Assembly: GCA_902784785.1 (NCBI GenBank)
Contig: CACZWF010000013.1
Location: 1-58,066, forward strand
Length of the DNA stretch: 58,066 bases
Direction: 5' to 3'
Source: an uncultured Bacteroidia bacterium
Lineage (GTDB): Bacteria; Bacteroidota; Bacteroidia; Bacteroidales; UBA932
Shown: piece by piece, positions 1 through 8,197 of the stretch
How the letters are laid out: every line of letters begins with the position of its first letter
Numbering within the stretch: the stretch's first letter is position 1
The notes under the pieces: generated by a model
Database searches by the model: none
The model's input: the letters and a program-made list of their open reading frames with translations, nothing else
What the model was told of the DNA's origin: nothing
Program-made: the position numbers and the translations under genes

Positions 1-56
1 TTTGAAATTTAATGTTGTTTACTTCTTAATACCTGTTTTTGGAAAAAGGTAAATGA

Positions 57-425
57 TTATTTGATTAAATTTTCAGAATTGTTTTGAATTAGGGTTTGAT
101 ATAGCCTCGCAATATACTGATTATTAGCTATTATATATTCCATTACAACAGACATATCTTTTTCTGTAATACCCTTGGTTACTCTTTTTGTCAGTGGCAT
201 TGTAGTTAATATAGGAGAATTGCTTAGAATTATATAGCTCATAATATTTCTTAGCATATTAGCAATTTCTACTTTCGAATACTTTCGGTTTAGTGCGGTA
301 TTCAGATCTTCTATATACTTCACTTCCTCTTTCAAGCCTAAAGGATACATCTTCCCATCCAACTCATTTACAACTCGGAATAGGCTGTTCTTTACAGCAC
401 GTTTGCTCAAATGCTTTAACTTCAT
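57..425 (-). CDS. hypothetical protein, 122 aa
   Basis: I do not recognise this protein. It is 122 residues, lysine/asparagine-rich and predicted mostly helical, with no signal peptide and no clear membrane segment. The start used is an ATG followed by MKLKHLSK. It is transcribed leftward, as are all genes up to about 6.5 kb, but lies 83 bases downstream of the small-membrane-protein cluster, so co-transcription is uncertain. The AT-rich composition matches the island around it. No catalytic motif was seen, so no function is proposed. Confidence 0.5.
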   Translation of the reverse strand: MKLKHLSKRAVKNSLFRVVNELDGKMYPLGLKEEVKYIEDLNTALNRKYSKVEIANMLRNIMSYIILSNSPILTTMPLTKRVTKGITEKDMSVVMEYIIANNQYIARLYQTLIQNNSENLIK

Positions 426-507
426 TAGATTTACTGACTGAAAGAATTAGAAAAAGCCAATTCTATAACCATTTATAGCTTGTGAGTTGTCGTTTGTAAC
501 ATTACTC

Positions 508-588
508 TCAAATGCTATGACCTGCAGTCAATGCTCCTAAGCATGAAAGACCGCCTAATACAAATAGTACCCATCCAATCGTTTTCAT
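508..588 (-). CDS. 26-residue membrane peptide, translationally coupled
   Basis: This is a tiny frame that begins MKTIGWVLFVLGGLSC and ends GHSI. Its start overlaps the stop of the preceding gene (ATGA, sharing bases 586-587), and a strong AGGAGG lies just upstream, which is unusual for this window. Both point to coupled translation. The peptide is essentially one hydrophobic segment with a Gly-Gly. It could be an independent small membrane protein, or the N-terminal stub of a longer small-protein family shortened by an early stop. I cannot tell which. Confidence 0.45.
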   Translation of the reverse strand: MKTIGWVLFVLGGLSCLGALTAGHSI

Positions 589-800
589 TCCTGTTCCTCC
601 TTTTTTTCGACTTTGTTGATTTCATCATGGGGAATCTTCTTTGAAAGAAGAACTGCCACCAATCCGATGAACACGTTGAGTAATGAAAGACCAAAAGCCC
701 AACCAAAACCGATTTTTCTGTTGCGTCCCATGCAACCTACCCCATATGCCAATGAAACGGCAATAATCAAAAAGAATGCTCTTTCCATGTCTTTATACAT
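585..800 (-). CDS. small membrane protein, 71 aa
   Basis: This 71-residue protein has two hydrophobic segments, roughly residues 7-24 and 31-53, and a charged Lys/Glu-rich C-terminal tail of about 15 residues. It is probably an inner-membrane protein with both ends on the same side. The start MYKDMERAFF is one base from the stop of the preceding frame, and its own stop overlaps the next start, so it sits in the middle of a four-gene unit (1251 to 508). The family is not recognised and no function is proposed. Confidence 0.55.
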   Translation of the reverse strand: MYKDMERAFFLIIAVSLAYGVGCMGRNRKIGFGWAFGLSLLNVFIGLVAVLLSKKIPHDEINKVEKKEEQE

Positions 801-1064
801 TTATTCGTTAATATCTAATGAATTGTAAAAATCTTGAAATGCTTCAAAGCGTTCAGCCGATAAGGACAAATAACTCTTGCCAACAAGGGTTTCATCTCCA
901 AATAGCCATGCTAACAAATTTGGGTTCGCCTCCAACTGATTGCTGAAATATACTTGTGGATCACATTCGTCTCCATACTTGATATAGTTCTGGCAAATTG
1001 CCTGACGTTTGAAGCAGACGTTAGGAATTTCATTGATTTCTGCTTGGGTATTATATCTTCTCAT
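801..1064 (-). CDS. hypothetical protein, 87 aa
   Basis: This soluble, acidic protein has no recognised domain. I start it at the ATG of MRRYNTQAEI, because that codon follows the upstream stop by one base (TAATATG). A longer reading would need a TTG start. It has three or four cysteines in its first half (for example VCFKRQAIC) but no clear metal-binding pattern. It belongs to the leftward unit of small genes at 508-1251. No function is proposed. Confidence 0.5.
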   Translation of the reverse strand: MRRYNTQAEINEIPNVCFKRQAICQNYIKYGDECDPQVYFSNQLEANPNLLAWLFGDETLVGKSYLSLSAERFEAFQDFYNSLDINE

Positions 1065-1065
1065 A

Positions 1066-1251
1066 TTATTTGTCTTGTGATTCAACTTCAGTAATTTTTT
1101 GATTGTACTTTCCCCGACGATAAACCACCATCACAATCATTGGGAAGAAAATAGCGCAAGATATTAAGTCTACCACCCAGCTTGCTACACTTTCGTTATA
1201 TTCAACTTTTGAGTTGAATTCACGAATTTCTGCTTTAGTCATCTTTTTCAT
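1066..1251 (-). CDS. small single-pass membrane protein, 61 aa
   Basis: This is the first gene of a leftward unit of small genes. The protein has a charged N-terminus of about 22 residues, one hydrophobic segment at about residues 24-43 (containing CAIFFPMIVMVVY), and a positively charged tail. The topology suggests one inner-membrane span. The start MKKMTKAEIREF lies shortly after an AT-rich leader. The unit is separated from the sigma-factor operon by the terminator at 1339-1366, so it has its own transcript. The family is not recognised. Confidence 0.5.
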   Translation of the reverse strand: MKKMTKAEIREFNSKVEYNESVASWVVDLISCAIFFPMIVMVVYRRGKYNQKITEVESQDK

Positions 1252-1338
1252 ATTGTTTATCTTTTAATTGTTATTTGATGTTTCTACAACTCTATAACAT
1301 CATGTATGTAAAAGGTAAATGGAAAAAACAAAAAAAAT

Positions 1339-1366
1339 AAGGCCTCCACTTTATATGGAAGCCTTA
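1339..1366 (-). terminator. rho-independent terminator of the CHAT/caspase/sigma operon
   Basis: The hairpin is AAGGC.TCCA paired with TGGA.GCCTT around a short loop. On the minus strand it is followed by a long T-rich run (TTATTTTTTTTG). It lies 22 bases after the stop of the anti-sigma-like gene, so it ends that operon and insulates the small genes on its left. Confidence 0.75.
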
Positions 1367-1387
1367 AATGCATTGTATTACCTTGGA

Positions 1388-2092
1388 TTACAGCTGTTTA
1401 ATATCACTAATAAGTTTTTTGCATTTTTCAACAATGATATCACTTTCAGAATGAGAGATCAATAATTCCAGAGTTTCTATTGCTTTTTCTCTGTCTCCAT
1501 CCTTCAAGTGCGCAATAGCAAGATTCCATCCAATATCATTTATATAATTAGTATAGTCATTGAAATCTTCCGAGATAGCCAAACAGAATTTTTCTTCAAG
1601 ATTAAGGATTGTGTTATCCAAATCCTCGTTATTCTTGACATTTTTGAACAGTTGAGCCAACTGGGCCGATACATCATCTGCATCTCGCACAACCAATTCT
1701 GTAGGTATCTCAGAATAATAACTGTTTCCTAATGCTATCGTCTCATTATATATATAATAGCGGTAGGTTCCAATAGAAATAATGCCAATAAAACAAGCTG
1801 CTATACTTATTTTTACAAATGCATGAAGGGAGATTATTCTTGCTTTATGAGACAACTTTGCTTCTTTCCTAAATTCTCGTTCTGATAAACTTTCAATTTG
1901 AGAAGCGACACCTTGACCATGTTCGTACCTCAGTTCCTTCATGTTTTTGATAGCAGCAGCCATTGTTTGAGCGCGCTGTCGTAAATCTGGATTACTCTGC
2001 AATTCGCTAAGGAATGCCTTACCTTCCTCCTCTGTCATTTTGTTTTTCAGAAAGAGTTCAAGGCGTGTGTCAAAATTCTCAAGATTATTCAT
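1388..2092 (-). CDS. anti-sigma-like membrane protein with C-terminal TPR-like region
   Basis: This 234-residue protein has a cytoplasmic N-terminal part of about 90 residues (acidic and helical, with a RELxxxP-like segment typical of small sigma-binding domains), one transmembrane segment at about residues 92-111, and a C-terminal part of about 120 residues. The C-terminal part includes a helical repeat (NLAIAHLKDGDREKAIE) like a TPR unit. It overlaps the sigma-factor gene by 8 bases, the usual arrangement for an ECF sigma and its membrane-bound inhibitor. The anti-sigma role is inferred from topology and gene order; no zinc-binding HxxxCxxC motif is present. It is the last gene of the operon that starts with the CHAT protein. 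Confidence 0.6.
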   Translation of the reverse strand: MNNLENFDTRLELFLKNKMTEEEGKAFLSELQSNPDLRQRAQTMAAAIKNMKELRYEHGQGVASQIESLSEREFRKEAKLSHKARIISLHAFVKISIAACFIGIISIGTYRYYIYNETIALGNSYYSEIPTELVVRDADDVSAQLAQLFKNVKNNEDLDNTILNLEEKFCLAISEDFNDYTNYINDIGWNLAIAHLKDGDREKAIETLELLISHSESDIIVEKCKKLISDIKQL

Positions 2093-2660
2093 AAAACGAT
2101 TTGATAATTCTGGTGAAACGTTCTTTTAACCTACTCATGCACTGACTCTTCTTTGATTTTACAGAGTCAGCGCCATTGAATCCTATTACATCTGCAATCT
2201 CTTTCATGCTGAGATCATCTCCATAGTATGCCCATAAGATGTCCTCACATGGATGTGGGAGATCTTGTACAATGTCACGCATCATCTTCGTTTGTTCTGA
2301 CGATAAACCATCACCGAGACCTAAAACTGCTTCCAATTGAGCAAGACCATATTCATCATATTGGGTATTATCCAACATTTGATTGAAAGAGATCGTCGAA
2401 TGCCCTCGATTCACAAAATTATGTCCCATATTTAAGCAAATCTGCGTATAATATGTAGATAAACTACAGGTAAGCGTTTTGAGTTTGCCTTTTTGGATAT
2501 TATTAAATAGCGCAATACAGGCATCTTGGTAAATGTCTTCAGCATCTTCTGTCGAAATAGACAGACGATTTCTTAGGACAACAAGGACCTTACTTCGCTC
2601 TTTTTCAAAGAATTGACCTAAGAGTCTTTCATCTTGGATGTTAAATTCTTCCTTTGTCAT
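2085..2660 (-). CDS. RNA polymerase ECF-type sigma factor
   Basis: The protein has 191 residues, the usual ECF size. Region 2 is at about residues 10-90 and includes STEDAEDIYQDACIALF, the -10-recognition helix type. Region 4 is at about residues 130-185 with a helix-turn-helix around LSMKEIADVIGF. It should direct RNA polymerase to a small set of promoters once released from its inhibitor. The next gene downstream overlaps it by 8 bases and encodes a membrane protein that probably holds it inactive. The caspase-like gene ends 6 bases upstream, so the protease genes and the sigma factor are on one transcript. Its targets cannot be seen in the window. Confidence 0.85.
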   Translation of the reverse strand: MTKEEFNIQDERLLGQFFEKERSKVLVVLRNRLSISTEDAEDIYQDACIALFNNIQKGKLKTLTCSLSTYYTQICLNMGHNFVNRGHSTISFNQMLDNTQYDEYGLAQLEAVLGLGDGLSSEQTKMMRDIVQDLPHPCEDILWAYYGDDLSMKEIADVIGFNGADSVKSKKSQCMSRLKERFTRIIKSFYE

Positions 2661-2666
2661 ATTTAT

Positions 2667-3533
2667 TTACTTGCTGTATTCAATAACCATATTTTGATTA
2701 GTTAATCGTGTGTCTTTACCCATCATATCTTTCACCGTTTCTATCCACTTAGTATCTTTTGTTAATTTATGATTAGATAGGACTCGGTTAATATAATAGG
2801 ATAAGGCACCATAGTGCTTACCACCTTCAACTATTTCTTTGTTGACCTGATAAGATCTACAAGCCTCTATAAAAACTACTTTTCCGAGTGTTGGTGAGGA
2901 AGGTATGTTATAGAAATTCCCCTTCTCCAACTTTTGAGGACGATAATATTTGCCACTACGTGTAAAACCGGCTTTCGTGCCTCGAATTACATCATCCTCA
3001 ATTCCCATGGAAGCCTTACCTGCATGACATGCATCAATTACGACATATAGCATTCCCTTTGTGCCGATTGCCTTTCTAATTCTTGTGCAGTACTCATGCA
3101 GTTCGTCATCTATCAAGTGGTTCTCTCCCTCGTACTTTCCCTTGGTGTACTCAATCGGTGCATCTACAGGCACTATGGATTCGTCCCAACCATCATCTTC
3201 ATCGCCACTTTCGTCCTCGTATGGTTGTCCATGAGTAGAAAAGTGTAGATAAACAATGTCGCCAGTTTTACATTGAGATATCAACACATTCAAGGCTTTA
3301 GCAATCCCTGTCTTAGTAGCACCTTTGTCACTAATACAAGAGACAACAAAGCCATTTCTCTTTAGAGTAGGATATAGCAGGTCAACATCATTCTTACCAT
3401 GAATGTTGTTCCAACCGCCATACTTATTGACGCATTGATAGTCTGAAATACCCACCAGCAGGGCTCGTTTGTTTTGAGCCATAACCAGCTGGGTAAATAT
3501 TGATATTGTCACGATAAAAAGTATTCTTTTCAT
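2667..3533 (-). CDS. secreted caspase-family (C14) cysteine protease
   Basis: This 288-residue protein has a classical signal peptide (MKRILFIVTI...LVMAQ) and is therefore exported, probably to the periplasm. The caspase fold is indicated by ALLVGISDY at about 24-32, the catalytic His101 in HFSTHGQ and the catalytic Cys169 in VIDACHAG. Between them is an acidic stretch (DESGDEDDG) like the calcium- or substrate-binding loops of metacaspases. No C-terminal effector domain is attached. It lies 7 bases downstream of the CHAT gene and 6 bases upstream of the sigma-factor gene, which suggests a proteolytic signalling or cell-damage response. The substrate is unknown; the downstream anti-sigma-like protein is an obvious candidate. 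Confidence 0.85.
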   Translation of the reverse strand: MKRILFIVTISIFTQLVMAQNKRALLVGISDYQCVNKYGGWNNIHGKNDVDLLYPTLKRNGFVVSCISDKGATKTGIAKALNVLISQCKTGDIVYLHFSTHGQPYEDESGDEDDGWDESIVPVDAPIEYTKGKYEGENHLIDDELHEYCTRIRKAIGTKGMLYVVIDACHAGKASMGIEDDVIRGTKAGFTRSGKYYRPQKLEKGNFYNIPSSPTLGKVVFIEACRSYQVNKEIVEGGKHYGALSYYINRVLSNHKLTKDTKWIETVKDMMGKDTRLTNQNMVIEYSK

Positions 3534-3540
3534 AACAGCT

Positions 3541-6237
3541 TTATTCTATTAGGATAAATGAATTACGTGTATCTTCATCTGCCTTATCCATTGCTTCCCA
3601 AAATGATTTGTAGATGGATTTACCACTCGTAAGGTTACGATAAAAATTAATCATGAATGATTGCGTTAGCTCATCGTCCACTTTCTTTAGACTTACAATC
3701 ATATTTTTTGCACCTGCGATGCGAAATGCACGTTGAAGCCCCCAAACCCCATCTATATTGGTTTTACCCAAACCTGTATCGCAAGCCGATAACACAACGA
3801 GTTTTAGATTTGGGAAATTTAGGTTCTCTATTTCATCACAGGTTAAAATCCCGTCTTCTGTGCTTTCATTATGCTCGCCATTTAGAGTTCTGTTCGCCCC
3901 AGTAAACAAAAGTCCTGACTCATTGCTTTCAGAGTTAAAGAAACCATGTGTTGCAATATGAATAAGATCTATATTCTTTTTATTAAACTCTTTAACAACT
4001 GCTTCTGTTGCCTCTTTTTCGGTATATGAATAAATCGTAATGCTTTTTCTTCTGAGCATATTTGAGATTGAATCTATTTCTATCTTTGTGCCTGGTAAGG
4101 GTTGCCAAACATTACCTCTGTTTTGTGGAATTTTTGTTGTTAACTCATCATTAAATCGTGGGTTCCCTATGGCTACAGCATTCTTAATACCAATACTATT
4201 ACCTTTGTGAATGTCACCCAAAGATAGAACACGGTGTACTTCCACATTTGGAAACTTGGTTCTGAAAAACGTCTCTATAGGATTAACAGACATATTTTCT
4301 GAAGGAGAAAAGAATATTCTTTTAGCCCCTTTAATAGTAGATGAAAGTTCTTTTAAGGACTCTTGCGTTAGGGTCTTATAGTCTGTTGTCATAGAAAGAC
4401 GGTTAAGTTCTACAGGATTGTCTTTCCTTATCACATAAGCATATATAGTAGTGTCATTATTGACAAAGTCAATTCCAACATCACCCTTTAGAAGATTTTT
4501 CTTTACCTGTGCAACATTACTATTGACTAAGTTCGCCAATCTCTTTGTCGACAAATCGTTGTATATGTTCCCTCGATTTATTGAATCCTGCCTACTTATA
4601 ATATGTTCTGAAATTTGAATATCATTTACCTCGATGATTGTATCTGGACTATGTGTTTCTAAAGATTCAGTAATATATTTGTTTTTTCCCAAACGAGATA
4701 ATTCTTCGTTAATAGCTTTTGTCGTTCGTGTTAAGCGCCCTTTACAGAAAAGTGAAGCATTTGCTGCGTTCTCTATGGAATTCTGTGTACAGGCATATTT
4801 AGCTAAACTTATCTGCCACCCTTTTAGAAGTTGCAAATAATTACGTCTTTCTTGATCCGTTATATGATACCATTGCGATTCAACATTATGATACCACGTT
4901 GCAATATATTTATTTTCGATATTATCGAATTTTCCATATTCCCCTAATTCTTTATATATATCCATGAGGTCGCCATAAATACGCGCACCGGCAATAGATG
5001 GTTCAGGAGAAGCTAGATAATTTTCGTAATAATCGGCTGCTTTCTTTAAATCTTTTCTAGAATACTGCTCGTAAAGCCCAAGACAATAATCTCTTTCATG
5101 TTCGCACTCTGGGGGCAATTTAGCAGATTTTATTTCTTCAGCTAAACTGTCTGCCTTAACATCATATCCAAATCTGCTATATGTATCTAATAGTTGAAAT
5201 CTTTGAAGAATATATGTGTTATTCATATCTCCTTGCATTTGTTTTCTCATTGCCAAAGATTGCTCAGCTGCATAAACTAATTGAGGGTCATATCCATGAG
5301 ATAGACCAAACATTACAGTTCTATCGCAGAAGTCAAGGAAATCAATACTAATGTCTTTGCTATTTCGAATATATACATCAGAAGCATGTTTATATAATAG
5401 TGCTGCCTGTTCAACATCCATCACTGAATTATAGTAATCGGCCATATCCGCTATTATATGAGCATACATTATACTGTCTGATGTATTGTTGTTGTCAAAT
5501 ATTTTTAAGGCTTGTTGAAGTGCAGAAAACCTAAGATGTAAATCTGGAGCAACTTTTGCCTTATCCATATAATGGGTTATTTGTCGATTAACCAAAAGTT
5601 GAACGTTTTTCGAAGTTTCATATTGTTCAGCCTCGCAGAAAGTCTTATATGCTTTATTACGGTCTATATATGCAAGAATATTAGCTTTTTTGTTTAAAAA
5701 CGTATAATGATTAATTGGGTTGTCTGATTTTGGTTCATATTTATCAACAAAATCCAATGCGACTTTTACATCGTTGCCATCAACCAAAAGAGATGCTAAC
5801 TTAACGGCATATGATGATTTCGTATTCCTATCATCAGTCTTATCAATAGCCTTTATAAAGGAAATTACCGCAGCTTCATTCATTCCCAACGATTCATAAC
5901 ACATTGCTGCTTGATTGTAAATCTTGTGTGAATACACATTTGTGGAATCAGCTGCTGAGAAATAGTCATTACATAAAGAAAGCGCTTTGAGATAATGATT
6001 TTGCCTACGTAAGCAAAATAAATATCCCGATAATGAATTTACATATTCCTCAGAGTCTATTCCGAATACTTTTTGAGAAACTTGTACAGCAAGACTATCA
6101 TAATATGCGACTCTTTCTATATCATTACGCCACAAATCATAGCGATTAGCTTGCGAAATTAATTCTGTGTAATAGACAGCGGATTTCTCTCCATAATAAT
6201 TCTTTGTGGCTTCTATGTTTTTATCATAGAATAGCAA
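3541..6237 (-). CDS. TPR repeat and CHAT-domain protease, 5' end disrupted
   Basis: The first two thirds are helical TPR-type repeats with many Tyr/Ala positions. The C-terminal third is a CHAT peptidase domain of the separase/caspase clan. Numbered from the first usable start (a TTG at 6235-6237), His764 in HIATHGFF and Cys819 in LSACDTG form the catalytic pair. The domain ends normally (SFILIE). The reading frame continues upstream for about 99 more codons with clear TPR-like sequence, but has no ATG and meets a stop at about 6535, inside a repeat. The native start is therefore missing, and any signal peptide is lost. It is the first gene of the leftward CHAT-caspase-sigma-anti-sigma operon. 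Whether the remaining protein is made is uncertain. Confidence 0.8.
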   Translation of the reverse strand: MLFYDKNIEATKNYYGEKSAVYYTELISQANRYDLWRNDIERVAYYDSLAVQVSQKVFGIDSEEYVNSLSGYLFCLRRQNHYLKALSLCNDYFSAADSTNVYSHKIYNQAAMCYESLGMNEAAVISFIKAIDKTDDRNTKSSYAVKLASLLVDGNDVKVALDFVDKYEPKSDNPINHYTFLNKKANILAYIDRNKAYKTFCEAEQYETSKNVQLLVNRQITHYMDKAKVAPDLHLRFSALQQALKIFDNNNTSDSIMYAHIIADMADYYNSVMDVEQAALLYKHASDVYIRNSKDISIDFLDFCDRTVMFGLSHGYDPQLVYAAEQSLAMRKQMQGDMNNTYILQRFQLLDTYSRFGYDVKADSLAEEIKSAKLPPECEHERDYCLGLYEQYSRKDLKKAADYYENYLASPEPSIAGARIYGDLMDIYKELGEYGKFDNIENKYIATWYHNVESQWYHITDQERRNYLQLLKGWQISLAKYACTQNSIENAANASLFCKGRLTRTTKAINEELSRLGKNKYITESLETHSPDTIIEVNDIQISEHIISRQDSINRGNIYNDLSTKRLANLVNSNVAQVKKNLLKGDVGIDFVNNDTTIYAYVIRKDNPVELNRLSMTTDYKTLTQESLKELSSTIKGAKRIFFSPSENMSVNPIETFFRTKFPNVEVHRVLSLGDIHKGNSIGIKNAVAIGNPRFNDELTTKIPQNRGNVWQPLPGTKIEIDSISNMLRRKSITIYSYTEKEATEAVVKEFNKKNIDLIHIATHGFFNSESNESGLLFTGANRTLNGEHNESTEDGILTCDEIENLNFPNLKLVVLSACDTGLGKTNIDGVWGLQRAFRIAGAKNMIVSLKKVDDELTQSFMINFYRNLTSGKSIYKSFWEAMDKADEDTRNSFILIE

Positions 6238-6534
6238 AGCATTTGTTTTATCAAATAATTCTTCATAGTAGTAAGCAACCCATAACCAATTATGGGTTTT
6301 GTAGGTCGATTCATTTCCATGATGATGCCAATTCAGATCATCTCGATTATTGCTTTCAGCAAAGCATATTGCCTTTAGTAAATAATCAATACATCGCTTA
6401 GTATCATTTTTGATATGAAAGCCTGTCGAATTCCATTCATAATATTCAAATCTATCTTCGATCGCAAAATCAGAAAATTTATTTGAGTTTTCAATAAAGT
6501 CAAAAATATAGTAGTCTCCATGTTTTGACTGAGA
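6238..6534 (-). pseudogene. in-frame upstream coding remnant of the CHAT/TPR gene
   Basis: On the minus strand this stretch is open in the same frame as the CHAT gene. It reads as plausible TPR sequence, for example KRCIDYLLKAICFAE and WVAYYYEELFDKTNA, directly continuous with the annotated protein. There is no ATG, GTG or TTG in frame before the stop at about 6535-6537, which lies in the hairpin repeats at 6510-6607. I read this as the coding sequence left when the true 5' end was replaced or rearranged. Confidence 0.6.
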
Positions 6535-6607
6535 CTACTGACGAGAAACCGACAAAAGCGTAAGTAGTCCCCATCAGTTAGCCGAGACTGCTGACGGAGC
6601 CAACTGC
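6510..6607. repeat. two tandem imperfect hairpin repeats
   Basis: Unit 1 is a perfect inverted repeat: AGTAGTCTC at 6510-6518 and GAGACTACT at 6531-6539. Unit 2, about 54 bases later, repeats the pattern with changes (AGTAGTCCC at 6564-6572, GAGACTGCT at 6584-6592). Similar tails follow each unit (GACGAGAAACCGAC and GACGGAGCCAAC). The spacing and divergence do not fit a CRISPR array. The repeats sit exactly where the CHAT reading frame breaks. Confidence 0.6.
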
Positions 6608-6650
6608 TGACTTGGGCGCAAAGTGCCGAAGCTTCTCTATTAGATTTATA

Positions 6651-6681
6651 TTTGACTATCAAAGAAAAATTCTTACCTTTG
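6651..6681 (+). promoter_or_regulatory. consensus Bacteroidota promoter facing the integrated element
   Basis: TTTG at 6651-6654 and TACCTTTG at 6674-6681 are separated by exactly 19 bases, matching the housekeeping consensus of this phylum. Transcription would run rightward, across the 18-bp repeat at 6741. No gene follows for about 300 bases except the recombinase at 7002. This may be the original promoter of the genes now at 11317-13590, cut off by the insertion. Confidence 0.55.
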
Positions 6682-6740
6682 CTCGTGTCATCGCTTTGGT
6701 GGCTTTACATATTGCGAAAGTGTTTTTCGATCGTCCTTGC

Positions 6741-6758
6741 TGAAAATCTGGACAATTT
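6741..6758 (+). other. putative attL core (18-bp direct repeat)
   Basis: The sequence TGAAAATCTGGACAATTT is repeated exactly at 11080-11097. It lies 243 bases upstream of the recombinase gene, with recombinase arm-like sites in between. Confidence 0.5.
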
Positions 6759-6871
6759 ACATTTTTGAATACGATTGATTGCGAATGAACTTAATTGTTT
6801 GTTCTTCTTTGCGTTTAAAATATTCCTTATTGGGATTGTTTTCAGATAAATTCTATAGTTCGCAAATTTTC

Positions 6872-6893
6872 CGCCCCTATTTGCGCCCCTTGG
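6872..6893 (+). repeat. left arm-type repeat (GCGCCCC motifs)
   Basis: CGCCCC at 6872-6877 is followed by TTTGCGCCCCTTGG at 6880-6893. The same paired motif occurs near the right end at 11002-11028. A direct-repeat pair just inside each core fits arm-type binding sites for the recombinase. Confidence 0.45.
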
Positions 6894-7001
6894 ATGGGTG
6901 ATTTTTGTGGGTTTTCTATATTTTTAAGTTTTTTTGGGGTGAAAATTTTGAAATCAAAATTTTTTCAACGAAATTAGTGTTGAAAATTAAATTTATGACT
7001 T

Positions 7002-8183
7002 ATGTCAGAGTATTCAATCAATACCTATTTGCGGAAAGATAAACCCATTAAACGCAATGGGAAAATTCCGGTGTATCTTCGTATTCGCATCGGGAATAGT
7101 GACACCAAAATTCCTACGGGGGTAGAAGTGCTTCCAGCTGAATGGAATGACACTAAGAAAGAGCCTAAAGATAATTTGCTTCGAATTCGTATTAACAATC
7201 GCATTAATGAAATTGATAAATATATCAACCAGATTCTTGTGGAAGATGAGAGTGAACTGACAATAGAATCCGTCAAGAATTTCTGTGCGGGTAATCGAAA
7301 GGGAAAGCCAGAAAACGCCTCATTCTTTGACTATTATGAAAAATTCATAGAGAGAAAACGCAAATGTCTGGATATTAAAGAAGGAACAATCAAATGCTAT
7401 GTTTCAGCATTGAGCGTGTTAAAGCAGTATTGCAAGGACATAAGAATGAAAGAACTGACGCTCAATTTTATAGAAAACTTTAATGATTATTTAATAGAAG
7501 AACGGGGGGATTCTCCCGGAGGTTGTGCAACTAATCATAGGCAACTTCGTGCTGTTATTAATGACGCCATCAAACATGATGTCCTCATTAAAAACCCTTA
7601 TGACCTATTCCCTATTGCGCAAGGAAAAACAAGGTCAATCTATCTGACCTTTGATGAACTTGATAAAATGCGGAAACTACGTCCGACATTGAATCACAAT
7701 TCAAACGAATATAAAATTTTACAAATGTATTTGTTTGCTTGCTATACGGGATTGCGTTTTTCTGATGTTATTGACTTGGAATGGCGCCATATTGACTTTG
7801 AGAAAAACTTTATCAAAAAGAGAATGATAAAGACGCGTAGGGTCGTAATTACTCCTCTCTATACATGGGCAAGAAGTGTTTTGCTGGAGTTATCAAAAGG
7901 GAAAACTTTATTCGGTTGTGAAGAAAAGGTTTTCAAACCATTCACCAATAATGCGGCTAATCTCACGATAAGAAAACTTGCTGAACGGGTAGGATTGAAG
8001 AAGAGAATATCTTTTCATTCTTCCAGACACACTTTTGGGACGCTTCTTGTTCAGTCGGGGATGCACATTCAAGATGTTTCTAAAGCACTTGGCCATAGCA
8101 GCATTGAAATGACAATGAGATATTTACAATATGATGATTCGAGGGCTTCAAATTTAGCACAATCAATTAACGTTTTTAGGTAA
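7002..8183 (+). CDS. tyrosine recombinase/integrase
   Basis: This 393-residue phage/ICE-type integrase is of the kind common in Bacteroides mobile elements. Residues 1-50 form an arm-binding domain (VYLRIRIGNSDTKIPTGVE). Residues 105-200 form the SAM-like core-binding domain, and residues 215-390 the catalytic domain. The catalytic residues are visible: Arg252 (TGLRFSDV), Lys277 (KTRRV), His339 and Arg342 (HSSRHTFG), His365 (LGHSS) and nucleophile Tyr374 (MRYLQYDD). The start is an ATG after a very AT-rich stretch. It is the first gene of the element and ends 14 bases before the excisionase-like gene. It presumably recombines the 18-bp repeats at 6741 and 11080. Length and motifs are intact, so it is probably functional. 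Confidence 0.92.
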   Translation: MSEYSINTYLRKDKPIKRNGKIPVYLRIRIGNSDTKIPTGVEVLPAEWNDTKKEPKDNLLRIRINNRINEIDKYINQILVEDESELTIESVKNFCAGNRKGKPENASFFDYYEKFIERKRKCLDIKEGTIKCYVSALSVLKQYCKDIRMKELTLNFIENFNDYLIEERGDSPGGCATNHRQLRAVINDAIKHDVLIKNPYDLFPIAQGKTRSIYLTFDELDKMRKLRPTLNHNSNEYKILQMYLFACYTGLRFSDVIDLEWRHIDFEKNFIKKRMIKTRRVVITPLYTWARSVLLELSKGKTLFGCEEKVFKPFTNNAANLTIRKLAERVGLKKRISFHSSRHTFGTLLVQSGMHIQDVSKALGHSSIEMTMRYLQYDDSRASNLAQSINVFR

Positions 8184-8197
8184 TCGAAATTCAAAAT

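Noticed and set aside
6510-6607. CRISPR array
   Set aside because: Only two divergent units, internal pairing in each unit, and no cas genes nearby.
6375-6662. A 95-residue minus-strand frame before the CHAT gene
   Set aside because: It runs through the hairpin repeats and overlaps the TPR-like frame of the CHAT gene, which is the better coding candidate.
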